From: Lentisphaerota bacterium
GTDB taxonomy: Bacteria > Verrucomicrobiota > Lentisphaeria > Victivallales > Victivallaceae
Assembly: GCA_015061495.1 (NCBI GenBank)
Contig: SUWL01000025.1
Span: 1-34,940, forward strand
Reading direction: 5' to 3'
DNA length: 34,940 nt
Shown here: in pieces, positions 16,194 to 24,880 of the stretch
How the letters are laid out: each line of letters starts with the position of its first letter
Position numbering within the stretch: position 1 is the stretch's first letter
The notes under the pieces: generated by a model
The model's database searches: none
Told to the model about the DNA's origin: nothing
Seen by the model: only the letters and a program-made list of their open reading frames with translations
Program-made: the position numbers and the translations under genes

Positions 16194-17063
16194 TTACAAC
16201 AGACCGCACTTTTTCATGGTGGCGATCAGGATATCCTGATGAGCTGCGCTCAATTCGCACAGCGGCAAACGGTATTCACAGGCGATTTCATTGCGCAAAG
16301 CCATTGCCGCCTTGACCGGGATCGGGTTGCTTTCCACAAAAAGATCACGGAAAAGTGCGTAGTATTTGCGGTGGCTCTTGAGTGCTTCAGCAAAGTTTCC
16401 GGCGAGTGCCAGAGAGACCATTTCGGACAACTCCCCGGGAATGATGTTGGATGCCACACTGATGATACCGGAGGCACCGACGGAGATCATCGGCAGCGTC
16501 AGCGAATCATCACCGCTCAAAACGGTGATATCACAACAATCTTTGATCGCCGAAACCCGGTCGACACTGCCGCCTGCCTCTTTGACTGCCGCCATCAGCG
16601 GATGTTTTGCCAGACGGGCAATGGTTTCCACGGCGATCGGCACACCCGCTCTGCCCGGGACGTTGTAAAGCACCACCGGCAGACCGCAAGTATCTGCAAC
16701 CGTGGTAAAGTGGCGGTAGATGCCCTCCTGCGTGGGTTTGTTGTAATACGGAGTCACCTGCAAAGTGGCATCGGCACCGGCGGCTTTGGCTTCATTGGTC
16801 AGATAGATCGCTTCTTCAGTGGAGTTCGCTCCGCTTCCGGCGATGACCTGACAGCGGCCGTTGACGATTTCAACGGTTCTGGCGATGACTTCGACGTGTT
16901 CTTCATTGGAGAGCGTCGGTGATTCGCCGGTGGTACCGACCGGCACTACTCCGGCAACTTTACCGGCGATCTGCCGTTCAAGCAGTGCTTCAAATGCTTC
17001 GTAATCGACCTTGCCGTTGCGAAACGGCGTTACCAACGCGGTGTAAACTCCCTGCAGATCCAT
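16194..17063 (-). CDS. dapA: 4-hydroxy-tetrahydrodipicolinate synthase (DapA)
   Basis: DapA condenses pyruvate with aspartate semialdehyde, the first committed step to diaminopimelate and lysine, needed for peptidoglycan. The 289-residue length is standard. Catalytic residues are in place: Thr44/Thr45 (GTTGES), Tyr107 (YYNKPTQEG), Tyr133 (LYNVPGR) and the Schiff-base Lys161 (AAVKEAGGS). Cytoplasmic homotetramer in the family. First gene of a minus-strand run with the MFS transporter and the homocysteine methyltransferase/MTHFR; GGAAAG lies 10 nt upstream of the ATG and a promoter is proposed at 17112-17140. Confidence 0.95.
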   Translation of the reverse strand: MDLQGVYTALVTPFRNGKVDYEAFEALLERQIAGKVAGVVPVGTTGESPTLSNEEHVEVIARTVEIVNGRCQVIAGSGANSTEEAIYLTNEAKAAGADATLQVTPYYNKPTQEGIYRHFTTVADTCGLPVVLYNVPGRAGVPIAVETIARLAKHPLMAAVKEAGGSVDRVSAIKDCCDITVLSGDDSLTLPMISVGASGIISVASNIIPGELSEMVSLALAGNFAEALKSHRKYYALFRDLFVESNPIPVKAAMALRNEIACEYRLPLCELSAAHQDILIATMKKCGLL

Positions 17064-17111
17064 AATAACTGACTTTCCGAATTTTGGTGTTTAAAGTATT
17101 GTCACAAACAT

Positions 17112-17140
17112 AAAATAATACCTCCATGCCATAAAATCAA
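17112..17140 (-). promoter_or_regulatory. Candidate promoter for dapA
   Basis: On the minus strand TTGATT (17140-17135) and TATTTT (17117-17112) are 17 bp apart, about 50 nt upstream of the dapA start. It lies back to back with the plus-strand promoter at 17151. Confidence 0.5.
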
Positions 17141-17150
17141 ATCCAATAAC

Positions 17151-17179
17151 TTGAAAATTTGCCTTATGCACGTTAAATT
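17151..17179 (+). promoter_or_regulatory. Candidate promoter for lipoprotein-purU
   Basis: TTGAAA (17151-17156) and TAAATT (17174-17179) with a 17-bp spacer, followed by AAAGGAG (17194-17200) and the ATG at 17213. A TATATA lies immediately after the -10 box. Confidence 0.5.
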
Positions 17180-17212
17180 ATATATAAAACGTGAAAGGAG
17201 TTGTTTTGATTT

Positions 17213-17707
17213 ATGAAAAAATTGATCATTTCAGTCTTTGCCGCCGCCATTTTTTCCGGCTGTGTCAACATTGAATACACCGGAGAATGCGCCCAGGCTG
17301 TCGCAGAAGATGCCAATATCGCCGTTTTTACGGACTCTGCCAAAATCACCCGCAAGTACACCGTGCTGGGGCAGGCTTCCGCCAGCGGCAACTATCAGGA
17401 GGTCTCCCGTGACCGCATGATCGCCAAACTCAAGGAAAAAGCCGCCGAATGCGGGGCAAACGCCATTCTCATCGTGGAACATCAGGTGCGTGCCGATCAG
17501 GAGGCCGCAGTCAGCAATCCGACCTTTACCACGGCACTGGACTTCGATGAAACTGAAGGCAACTGGCGGCAGATCTACAAAGATGTCGATCGGGATTTCG
17601 TCAACACCCGCCGCAACCGGACATCGACTACTGCGGGCAGTTCCAACCACTTCACCCGGATCATCCGGGCGGAATTTCTGCGCTGGCAGGATGCTTCCGG
17701 CAAGTAA
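17213..17707 (+). CDS. Small lipoprotein of unknown function
   Basis: The 164-residue protein has a lipoprotein signal peptide with lipobox FSGC (lipidated Cys17). The mature part contains a short alpha/beta segment, KITRKYTVLGQASASGN followed by MIAKLKEKAAECGANAILIVEH, which resembles the heavy-metal-binding/YbjQ-like and related small periplasmic folds in which a Gly-Ala-(Asn/Asp)-Ala strand follows a long helix. No enzyme motif is seen, and the C-terminal third is Arg- and Thr-rich. Likely anchored in the outer or inner membrane facing the periplasm. It is 23 nt upstream of purU, but a functional link is not evident. Confidence 0.7.
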   Translation: MKKLIISVFAAAIFSGCVNIEYTGECAQAVAEDANIAVFTDSAKITRKYTVLGQASASGNYQEVSRDRMIAKLKEKAAECGANAILIVEHQVRADQEAAVSNPTFTTALDFDETEGNWRQIYKDVDRDFVNTRRNRTSTTAGSSNHFTRIIRAEFLRWQDASGK

Positions 17708-17730
17708 AATTTAATGAAAGTTTCCTGAAA

Positions 17731-18588
17731 ATGAGCCGAACCGCTGTTTTTCTTATCACTACCGCTGACCGCAAAGGTCTGGTCGCCCGGATCACCGGAT
17801 TTTTCGCCGGGATCAATCTCAATATCCTGGAGTGCCGTCAATATTCTGATGTCATTGAGAAGCTCTACTACATGCGCGTCGCCGTGGAACTTCCCCCGGA
17901 ACTGACCCGTGCCGCTATTGAAGCGGAGTTCAAAAAACTTGCCGATGAATTGCAGCTGCACTTTTCCGTGCATTATTCCGGCGAAACCCAGAATGTGGCG
18001 GTAATGGTTTCCAAAACCACCCACTGCCTCTACGATCTGCTCACCTCTTCCGAGGAGAATCTGCTGGGGTCCGGCAAGGTCAGACTGGTCATCGGCAACC
18101 ACCCCGAACTGGAGGAAGCCGCAGAAAAATTCCGGATCCCCTTTTACTGTTTCCCGGTCTCCCGCAGCGGAGACCCCGAACAGGAACGGCAGATCATCGA
18201 ATTGCTGGAAAAACAGAAGATCGATCTGGTCGTCCTCGCCCGTTATATGCGGATACTGTCCGATGACTTCATCAACCGGTTTCCCGCAAGGATCATCAAT
18301 ATCCACCATGCTTTCCTGCCCGCATTCATGGGAGGCAATCCCTACCAGCGCGCCTGGGAACGCGGAGTGAAAATGATCGGTGCCACCGCTCATTATGCCA
18401 CCGCCGATCTGGATGAAGGACCCATTATCGAACAGGATGTGGAACGCATTACCCATGAAAGTCTGCCGGAAGATCTCCGGGATAAGGGCAGAGATATCGA
18501 ACGCCGCGTCCTCACCCGGGCGGTCCGCGCCCATCTGGAACACCGGGTCATCATTTCCGGTCACCGGACGATCGTCTTTTCCAAGTGA
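17731..18588 (+). CDS. purU: Formyltetrahydrofolate deformylase (PurU)
   Basis: PurU hydrolyses 10-formyl-THF to formate and THF, balancing the one-carbon folate pool and feeding formate to purine synthesis. The 285-residue protein has an N-terminal ACT domain (about 1-80, AVFLITTADRKGLVARITGF) and a formyltransferase-type catalytic domain (about 90-285). Catalytic-site motifs are NIHHAFLPAFMGGNPYQRA and the Asp in HYATADLDEGPIIEQD. Cytoplasmic. Length matches E. coli PurU. It follows the lipoprotein gene by 23 nt with GAAAG upstream of the ATG. The ACT domain in the family senses methionine/glycine, which fits the nearby homocysteine methyltransferase/MTHFR gene. Confidence 0.94.
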   Translation: MSRTAVFLITTADRKGLVARITGFFAGINLNILECRQYSDVIEKLYYMRVAVELPPELTRAAIEAEFKKLADELQLHFSVHYSGETQNVAVMVSKTTHCLYDLLTSSEENLLGSGKVRLVIGNHPELEEAAEKFRIPFYCFPVSRSGDPEQERQIIELLEKQKIDLVVLARYMRILSDDFINRFPARIINIHHAFLPAFMGGNPYQRAWERGVKMIGATAHYATADLDEGPIIEQDVERITHESLPEDLRDKGRDIERRVLTRAVRAHLEHRVIISGHRTIVFSK

Positions 18589-18669
18589 ATTTAATGCGGC
18601 AGCATCCGGTCATCCGTTAAGTAAAGCCGGGATGAATGCATCACGGGCAATGGGGCAATAACTGATTTT

Positions 18670-20046
18670 TCAGATACGTTTTCTGGCATTGATCAGCATT
18701 TTGCGGCATACCAGGAACAAGATCGCCCCGTTGATCACGGCGATCATCAGCCATGACAGCGGGTAAGAGATCGACAGATTGCGCAGTGTCCGGTATTGCG
18801 GAAAGACCGCAAACACCCAGAATATCCGGAATCCGCACGTTCCCAGCACCGTGGTTATCGTCGGTTTGACCGAGTGTCCCAACCCCCGGAGCGCACCGGA
18901 AACCGTGTCCATAATGCCGCAGAGGAAATAGGTACTCATCATGATCACCAATCTTTCCATACCGGCATTCACCACCGCTTCTTCGGGGTTGTACAATGCC
19001 AGCAGCGGCCTGCCGAATATCAGAAATATACTGCAGCACACCACGGAAAACATCACCGCATAACCGAGGCAGATCCACACACTGCGGATGATCCGTTTGT
19101 ACTTTTTGCCGCCGAGATTCTGACCGGCAAAACTCATGCTGCTCTGATAATATGCGCCGCTGGCGACATTTGCCATGCCTTCCAGACTTTGCGAAGCGGC
19201 ATTGCCCGCCATCACACAACTGCCCAGCGAATTTACCGACGATTGGATGATGACATTGGAAACACAGTACAAAGCACCCTGAATACCTGCCGGAATGCCG
19301 ATCCACAACACCTCTTTGAGCATCTGCCAATGAATGCGGAGTTTTTTGAATGTCAGTTTGATGGCACTGTCCGACCGGCAAATCGCCCGCAGCACCAGAA
19401 CTGCGGAAATAATGTTGGATATTTTTGTGGCGATCGCCACTCCGGCGGCATCCATTTGGCAGACGATCACAAAAAACAGATTGAGCAGCACATTGACCAC
19501 CCCGGCAATGATGATGTATATCAACGGTCGGCGGGTATCGCCGACTGCCCGCAAAATTGCCGCTCCGATCGTGTAAAGCACCGTAAAGGGTACTCCGATA
19601 CTGCAAATTTGCATATAGATCGTCGCTTTGCTGATCACATCATCCGGAGTTCCCATCCATGCTAAAGCGGTTCTTGAGAAAAATATCCCGAACAAACCCA
19701 CGATCACTCCGCCGTAAATACCCATTGTGACCGAAGTGTGTACTGTTTGGGAAACTTTAAGATCCTCTTTCGCTCCGATGTACCGGGCGGTGATGGCGTT
19801 CACCCCGGCACTGAATCCGAAAAAGAAGATGATCAGCAGCACATTCAATGCGGCAGTTGCACCGACTGCCGCTGTCGCCGCAGTGCGCACTTCCGGAGAT
19901 GCGAATTGACCCAAAACGATCAAATCTGCCGCATGGAACATCAACGCCATGATATTGGTGCCCATCAGCGGCAGTGAAAAGCGGAAAATCTGACTCACCA
20001 GCGAACCGTGACACATATCGATCTGATATTTTTTGTCGCTTTGCAT
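18670..20046 (-). CDS. MATE family efflux transporter
   Basis: A 458-residue inner-membrane protein with about 12 hydrophobic helices and the features of the multidrug and toxin extrusion family (SLPLMGTNIMALMFHAADLIVLGQF at the first helix pair, GAAILRAVGDTRRP after the second bundle, and a matching repeat with SGALRGLGHSVKP). These exporters exchange Na+ or H+ for organic cations or drugs. The ATG at 20046 has AGGAA 11 nt upstream; an in-frame TTG at 20112 would overlap the aminotransferase stop and is less likely. Last gene of the run beginning with the Na+-dependent transporter. The physiological substrate is unknown. Confidence 0.9.
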   Translation of the reverse strand: MQSDKKYQIDMCHGSLVSQIFRFSLPLMGTNIMALMFHAADLIVLGQFASPEVRTAATAAVGATAALNVLLIIFFFGFSAGVNAITARYIGAKEDLKVSQTVHTSVTMGIYGGVIVGLFGIFFSRTALAWMGTPDDVISKATIYMQICSIGVPFTVLYTIGAAILRAVGDTRRPLIYIIIAGVVNVLLNLFFVIVCQMDAAGVAIATKISNIISAVLVLRAICRSDSAIKLTFKKLRIHWQMLKEVLWIGIPAGIQGALYCVSNVIIQSSVNSLGSCVMAGNAASQSLEGMANVASGAYYQSSMSFAGQNLGGKKYKRIIRSVWICLGYAVMFSVVCCSIFLIFGRPLLALYNPEEAVVNAGMERLVIMMSTYFLCGIMDTVSGALRGLGHSVKPTITTVLGTCGFRIFWVFAVFPQYRTLRNLSISYPLSWLMIAVINGAILFLVCRKMLINARKRI

Positions 20047-20108
20047 AACTTTTCCATTTCCTGTGAAGTTCACATGCAGTTTTTTGGCAGTTTTCAGGAG
20101 GGGGACGC

Positions 20109-21299
20109 TCAATTGTTCGCAGAAACAAAACGTTTGATGCGGACCAGAGCTTCGCGCAATTCGTCTGCACTCGTGGCATAGCAGCAGCGGATAAAACCTT
20201 TGCCGCCCGGACCGAATGCTTCTCCGGGGACGACTGCCACATGTTCAGCACGCAGGAGTTTTTCCGCAAATTCTTCCGAATCCATTCCCGTTTCTTTTAC
20301 CGAAGCAAAGGCGTAAAACGCTCCATGCGGCAGCAGACAGGACAATCCGGCATCATTCAAACCTTTGACGAAAAAATCCCGGCGGGTACGGTAGCTTTCC
20401 CGCATTTCCCGCATGGCATTCCCACCGTTTTTCAACGCTTCCAAAGCCGCTTCCTGCGCCACTGTCGGCGCACACATGATCGCATACTGGTGGATACGCA
20501 TCATCGCTCCGATCAGCGCCGGCGGGCCGCAAACATAACCCACGCGCCACCCGGTCATCGCAAACGCTTTGGAAAATCCGTGGAGAAAGATCGTCCGTTC
20601 CTTCATCCCCGGCAAACTGGCGATCGAGAGATGATCCCCGTCGTAATTCAATTCCGAATAAATTTCGTCGGTAAGCACGCACAAATCATATTTCACCGCG
20701 ATTTCCGCCACCGCCCGCAACTTATCCGGCGGCATGACCGCTCCGGTGGGATTGCAGGGGAAGTTGAGCAGAATCGCTTTGGTTTTCGGCGTAATGGCAC
20801 GTTCGATATCCGCCGGTTCAACGGCAAAAGCATTCTCAACTCTGGTCGTCACCGGCACCGGAACTCCGTGTGCCATGCGGATCTCCGCCGGATAGGAAAC
20901 ATAACACGGTTCCGTGTAAATCACCTCATCCCCGGGAGAGAGCAGCGTGCGGAACGCCAGATCCAGTGCCTCACTTACCCCGATAGTGACCAGACACTCA
21001 TTTTTGGGGTTATAGGAAACATGGTAGTTCTTTTCCACATAGTCGCAGATCGCCCGGCGCAGTGCAGGAGTTCCCAGATTGGAAGTGTAACCGGTGTGGC
21101 CGCGTTCCAGAGAGTAGATCCCGCTTTCCCGGATCGTCCACGGTGTTGTGAAATCCGGTTCACCCACCCCGAGGGAAATGACATCATCCATTGCATTGAC
21201 CAGATCAAAAAATTTCCGGATGCCGCTGGGCGGCAGTGCAGCGATATGGGGCGCAATAAAACGTTCAGAAGCAGATTTTGAGCCGTTCATATTCTTCAT
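20109..21299 (-). CDS. PLP-dependent class I/II aminotransferase
   Basis: The 396-residue protein is a fold-type I aminotransferase close to the PatA/aspartate-aminotransferase group. The PLP-binding lysine is Lys244 in HGFSKAFAMTGWRVGY; SLGVGEPDFTTP, GYTSNLGTPALRRAI and NFPCNPTGAV are further family motifs. Substrate specificity cannot be assigned from these. It begins inside the 3' end of the Lrp-type regulator gene (35-nt overlap); ATGs at 21299 and 21290 and a GTG at 21302 are all possible starts. The fused arrangement with an Lrp/AsnC regulator suggests an amino acid substrate that also serves as the regulator's effector. Confidence 0.9.
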   Translation of the reverse strand: MKNMNGSKSASERFIAPHIAALPPSGIRKFFDLVNAMDDVISLGVGEPDFTTPWTIRESGIYSLERGHTGYTSNLGTPALRRAICDYVEKNYHVSYNPKNECLVTIGVSEALDLAFRTLLSPGDEVIYTEPCYVSYPAEIRMAHGVPVPVTTRVENAFAVEPADIERAITPKTKAILLNFPCNPTGAVMPPDKLRAVAEIAVKYDLCVLTDEIYSELNYDGDHLSIASLPGMKERTIFLHGFSKAFAMTGWRVGYVCGPPALIGAMMRIHQYAIMCAPTVAQEAALEALKNGGNAMREMRESYRTRRDFFVKGLNDAGLSCLLPHGAFYAFASVKETGMDSEEFAEKLLRAEHVAVVPGEAFGPGGKGFIRCCYATSADELREALVRIKRFVSANN

Positions 21300-21750
21300 C
21301 ACTTTGCATTATCATGCCGGATTCCTTGTATTTTTTCAACTGGAATGCGGTCGTAGTGGAAATTACTCCTTCGATCGTGGCAAGTTTGCCGGACACAAAA
21401 TTCGCCACCTGCTGCAGCGAATTGCCTTCCACGGTCAACTGCAGATCGTACCCTCCGGAGAGCAGACACAGATCGGTCACTTCCGGAAATTTGGCGATCC
21501 GGCGCGCCACCCGGTCAAATCCGCCTTCGCGGCTGGGGGTGACTTTGACTTCGATCAGGGCTTTGACCCGGCTTTCACTGCCCGGAGCATCATCGGTGAC
21601 GATGGCGGCGTAACCCCGGATGACTCCGGAATCCTCCATTTCCCGCACCGCCTTGACGACATCGGCTTCCGGAACGTTGATATTTTCAGCGATTTCAGCA
21701 GCGCTCAAGCGGGCGTTGCTGCGAAGCAGAGAGATGATTTTTTCTTTCAT
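21265..21750 (-). CDS. Lrp/AsnC family transcriptional regulator
   Basis: A 161-residue regulator with an N-terminal winged helix-turn-helix (residues about 1-50, IISLLRSNARLSAAEIAENI) and a C-terminal RAM/Lrp effector domain (about 65-145, KALIEVKVTP, CLLSGGYDLQLTVEG, TTTAFQLKKYKE). Family members bind DNA as octamers or dimers and respond to amino acids. Its ATG overlaps the cdsA stop by 4 nt (ATGA), and its own 3' end overlaps the aminotransferase start, so it is firmly inside the operon. Autoregulation of the whole run and control of the adjacent aminotransferase and transporters are inferred, not shown. Confidence 0.92.
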   Translation of the reverse strand: MKEKIISLLRSNARLSAAEIAENINVPEADVVKAVREMEDSGVIRGYAAIVTDDAPGSESRVKALIEVKVTPSREGGFDRVARRIAKFPEVTDLCLLSGGYDLQLTVEGNSLQQVANFVSGKLATIEGVISTTTAFQLKKYKESGMIMQSDEEYERLKICF

Positions 21751-22577
21751 ACCAGCGCATCCTTAATGAGAAACAACGGCCAGAAAAGCATTCCGTTGTA
21801 AATGAAACTGTCCAAAACGTCAAATGCTCCTCCCATACCGGGAACAAATGATCCGGAATCTTTGATATTGCACAGCCGCTTGACAGCCGATTCGGTGAGA
21901 TCCCCGAAAAAACTGCCCAGCGAAAGCAGCACTGCCGCAATGATATACCAGCTCATCGGCGCCCGGGGCATCAGATAAAAAAAGGTCAGACTGACCGCCA
22001 GGGAAAGCACCATACCGCCTGCCAAACCTTCCCAGGATTTTTTCGGACTGACTTTGGGAGCTATCTTGTGGTTGCCGCCGGGAAGTTTGGAGGTCAGCGT
22101 GCCGACAATATAACCGCCGGTATCGGTCGCTTTAGTCACCAGACATAGGAAAATCAGCCATGAACCGTAGGGATGGATGAAATAACTGCCCAGAAATAAA
22201 ATCAGCGAAGGCGTAAAAAGCATCGCCGCTCCGAAGGAGTTGACGATCCGCTCCAGATTCTCATCTTTCATTGCAAGTACTCCGGCGCACCCGGCAAATA
22301 TCAGCATGATGACCAGTGAAAGCGTGCTGTAACGCACCACCGGATAGAGGAAACTCAAACAGCTTCCCACTGCGATCAGCCACACCGCCAGCGCAGTCGG
22401 CAGCACAAATGCCGGTCTGCCGGAACGGTTCATCATCGAACAGCATTCCCCGATCGCCGCCGCCACCATTGCCGGTGCCGCTGCCAGAAAGAGCCAGACT
22501 CCTCCGGCTTCCCAGAAAAATATACCGCCCAGCAGCGCCATCAGCAGAACAAAACCGATGATACGGAATTTGAACAT
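21747..22577 (-). CDS. cdsA: Phosphatidate cytidylyltransferase (CdsA)
   Basis: CdsA makes CDP-diacylglycerol from phosphatidic acid and CTP, the branch point of phospholipid synthesis in the inner membrane. The 276-residue protein has about eight hydrophobic helices and the C-terminal signature KSWEG ... SFFGDLTESAVKR ... IKDSGSFVPGMGGAFDVLDS. In this signature the common PGHGG is PGMGG and DRxD is DVLD; such substitutions are seen in other bacterial CdsA proteins, so activity is still likely. The gene starts 6 nt after the SIS-domain gene stop. A link to lipid A precursors through the neighbouring isomerase is possible but not shown. Confidence 0.92.
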   Translation of the reverse strand: MFKFRIIGFVLLMALLGGIFFWEAGGVWLFLAAAPAMVAAAIGECCSMMNRSGRPAFVLPTALAVWLIAVGSCLSFLYPVVRYSTLSLVIMLIFAGCAGVLAMKDENLERIVNSFGAAMLFTPSLILFLGSYFIHPYGSWLIFLCLVTKATDTGGYIVGTLTSKLPGGNHKIAPKVSPKKSWEGLAGGMVLSLAVSLTFFYLMPRAPMSWYIIAAVLLSLGSFFGDLTESAVKRLCNIKDSGSFVPGMGGAFDVLDSFIYNGMLFWPLFLIKDALV

Positions 22578-22583
22578 CTTTTT

Positions 22584-23225
22584 TTACCCCATCATTTTGA
22601 AAAATTGTGATTCAACTGCCAGGCACAGTGCGTGATAGACCGGCAGATGAAGTTCCTGGATCTTGTAAGTTTCAGTTTCCGGCACGGCAACGACCATGTC
22701 GGCAAACTCCCGGCAGCAGCCGTTTTTACTGCCGGTAAGCAGCACCGTGAATATATTTCTGGCACGGGCGGCGATGAACATTTTGCGGATATTTGCCGCA
22801 TTGCCGCCGGTGGATATGCCGATGACCAGATCACCGGGTTTGCCCAGAGCCCACAACTGCTGGGCAAATGCCAGCTGCGGATCGACATCATTGCCGAATG
22901 CACTGATCAGTGCCGGATGGGAAAGCAGCGAAATGGCAGGCAGTCCATACTGCAATGCTCCACTTAATTCGGTACCGTCAGCACCGGCGATCGCGGCAAA
23001 CTTTTCCCGGTCCGCAACCGTAAGTTCCCGCCGGGATTTGAAGCCCTTGAGCATCTCGCCGCAAATATGTTCGGCATCAGCGGCACTGCCGCCGTTCCCT
23101 GCCAGAAACAGCGTGTTGCCGCCTTTGAAAAGCGTCACTATCTTTTCCGCAAGCTGCCGCAAAACGGCGATATTTTCCTGCAGAACCGGGTAACGCAATA
23201 CCAATTCGTCAAAATATTTTTCCAT
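22584..23225 (-). CDS. SIS-domain phosphosugar isomerase, GmhA-like
   Basis: A 213-residue single-SIS-domain protein resembling sedoheptulose-7-phosphate isomerase, which makes the heptose precursor of lipopolysaccharide inner core. Motifs are LAGNGGSAADAEHICGEML (about 40-58) and VIGISTGGNAANIRKMF (about 133-149), followed by a C-terminal HALCLAVE helix. DiaA, the DnaA-binding paralogue, has the same fold, so the assignment to GmhA is probable rather than certain. The ATG at 23225 has AGAGG 9 nt upstream; an in-frame TTG at 23234 is rejected. Cytoplasmic, tetrameric in the family. It lies between the Na+-dependent transporter and cdsA. Confidence 0.85.
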   Translation of the reverse strand: MEKYFDELVLRYPVLQENIAVLRQLAEKIVTLFKGGNTLFLAGNGGSAADAEHICGEMLKGFKSRRELTVADREKFAAIAGADGTELSGALQYGLPAISLLSHPALISAFGNDVDPQLAFAQQLWALGKPGDLVIGISTGGNAANIRKMFIAARARNIFTVLLTGSKNGCCREFADMVVAVPETETYKIQELHLPVYHALCLAVESQFFKMMG

Positions 23226-23289
23226 GATCAACAACCTCTTGAAACGATCCGTTTCTTAACATAACTGTCATAGCGGTATTTTGCAAGTG

Positions 23290-24651
23290 TCAAAAAAAAA
23301 TTTTTACGATTCCTATCCCCCAGAGCAATACCAGGATCACCGGGATGACGAATCGCATGTAATTTTTCAACTGCACCGGGAATTTTTGGCCAGTACCGGT
23401 GTTGACTTCGGCAAAGAAATTTTCCGCGCCCCAGCCGGATTTACTCATGCAGAAAATCGTCATGTACAATGCACCAAGCGGCAGAAGATTGGCACTGACG
23501 ATGAAGTCTTCCAGATCCAGAATGTTGCTTTTGCCGCCCAGCGGATGGAAGTTTGACCAGAGGTTGAAGCCGAATATGCACGGCATCGACAGCACCCCCA
23601 GGGCAATTCCGAAAATCAGACAGGATTTCACCCGGCTCCAGTGAAATTCTTCCATACCGAATGCCGCGAGATTTTCAAAGACCGCCACCAGCGTGGAGAG
23701 CGCCGCCACCGCCAGAAACAGAAAAAACAGCACCCCGAGGATGGAACCGCCGGGCATATTTTCAAAAACTTTAGGCAGCGTGACAAAAATAAGTTCCGGT
23801 CCGGCGTCAGGTTCGATCCCGTTTGCCATACAGCTGGGAAAGATGATCAGACCCGATGAGACCGCCACAATGGTATCCAGCAGGATGATCCATAAACCTT
23901 CCTGCATCAGCGAACGCTCTTTGCCGATGTAACTGCCGCAGATCGCAATACTGCCGATCCCCAGGCTCAAGGTGAAAAATGCCTGCGCCATCGCCGCATG
24001 GAGCATATTGGCGAATCCCACCTCATTTGCCGCGGCGAAATTCGGTTTGAGCAGAAATTTCACTCCGGCAGATGCACCATCCTGCAGCAGCGCATAGACC
24101 ACCAGAAATGCCAGCAGCACAAACAAACCGCCCATCATGTATTTGATGCTCTTTTCAATGGTTTTACGCACTCCGCCCATACAGATCAGCACCGTTATCA
24201 GCAGTGCCGTCAGCATGAAAACTGTCTGCTTCCCCGGTGAACCGATAAATTCACCGAAGTAACCATTCCGGTAGATCCGGCTGCCGCCGATGAGAAATTC
24301 CGTGCCGTAAAACAGCAGCCAGCCGGTGACTGTCGTGTAGAACATCAGCAGTATCAGATTGCCGCTGAACAGCACATACGCCGGTTTGTGCCACGGCACA
24401 TTGCTCTGTTTGAGTTTGCAGAATGATCCCGGGAAGGTGCTTTGTCCAGCTCTGCCCATGGCAAGTTCCATCATCAGCACCGGTATGCCGAAAAGCAGCA
24501 GACACGCCAGATAGAGCAAAACAAACAACCCGCCGCCGTTGGCTCCCGCCACATACGGAAATCTCCACACATTACCCAATCCTATCGCACAGCCCGCCGT
24601 CATGAAAATAAAACCCAGACGCGATGCGAAATGTTCCCGCTGTTCACCCAT
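23290..24651 (-). CDS. Sodium-dependent transporter, SNF (LeuT-like) family
   Basis: The 453-residue inner-membrane protein carries the hallmark first helix of the neurotransmitter:sodium symporter family, AGCAIGLGNVWRFPYVAGANG (shown here without its last residues in other family members), plus about 11-12 hydrophobic segments. Bacterial members import amino acids or related compounds with Na+. It heads the run of six minus-strand genes and has the only clear promoter (24736-24764). Context with an Lrp-type regulator and aminotransferase supports amino acid uptake; the exact substrate cannot be told. The ribosome binding site is weak (AAAGG about 13 nt upstream of the ATG). Confidence 0.9.
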   Translation of the reverse strand: MGEQREHFASRLGFIFMTAGCAIGLGNVWRFPYVAGANGGGLFVLLYLACLLLFGIPVLMMELAMGRAGQSTFPGSFCKLKQSNVPWHKPAYVLFSGNLILLMFYTTVTGWLLFYGTEFLIGGSRIYRNGYFGEFIGSPGKQTVFMLTALLITVLICMGGVRKTIEKSIKYMMGGLFVLLAFLVVYALLQDGASAGVKFLLKPNFAAANEVGFANMLHAAMAQAFFTLSLGIGSIAICGSYIGKERSLMQEGLWIILLDTIVAVSSGLIIFPSCMANGIEPDAGPELIFVTLPKVFENMPGGSILGVLFFLFLAVAALSTLVAVFENLAAFGMEEFHWSRVKSCLIFGIALGVLSMPCIFGFNLWSNFHPLGGKSNILDLEDFIVSANLLPLGALYMTIFCMSKSGWGAENFFAEVNTGTGQKFPVQLKNYMRFVIPVILVLLWGIGIVKIFF

Positions 24652-24735
24652 TTTTTGTCATTACCTTTGTCTATTTTGCCATATTTTCCTGCTTTTGATC
24701 ACAGTGTACTTCAAAAGTCCGGAGGATACGGGTAT

Positions 24736-24764
24736 AAAATAGCACCGATGCACCTTTTTGTCAA
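24736..24764 (-). promoter_or_regulatory. Promoter for the transporter-SIS-cdsA-lrp-aminotransferase-MATE run
   Basis: On the minus strand a perfect TTGACA (24764-24759) and TATTTT (24741-24736) are separated by 17 bp. The transcript leader would be about 80 nt. Confidence 0.65.
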
Positions 24765-24880
24765 TATCCGGTTGCATTTTTTGCCTCTTCGATGGTTTGT
24801 GACAAAGTACGCAAAAAAATGTGAAAAACTTTACTCCGGATGCATTCAAAACGGGATCGTTTTACCGTGGTATTGCGTAC

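Noticed and set aside
20241-21281. Plus-strand open frame of 346 codons
   Set aside because: It is antisense to the aminotransferase gene, which has full PLP motifs; composition rich in Arg and His is typical of a complementary frame.
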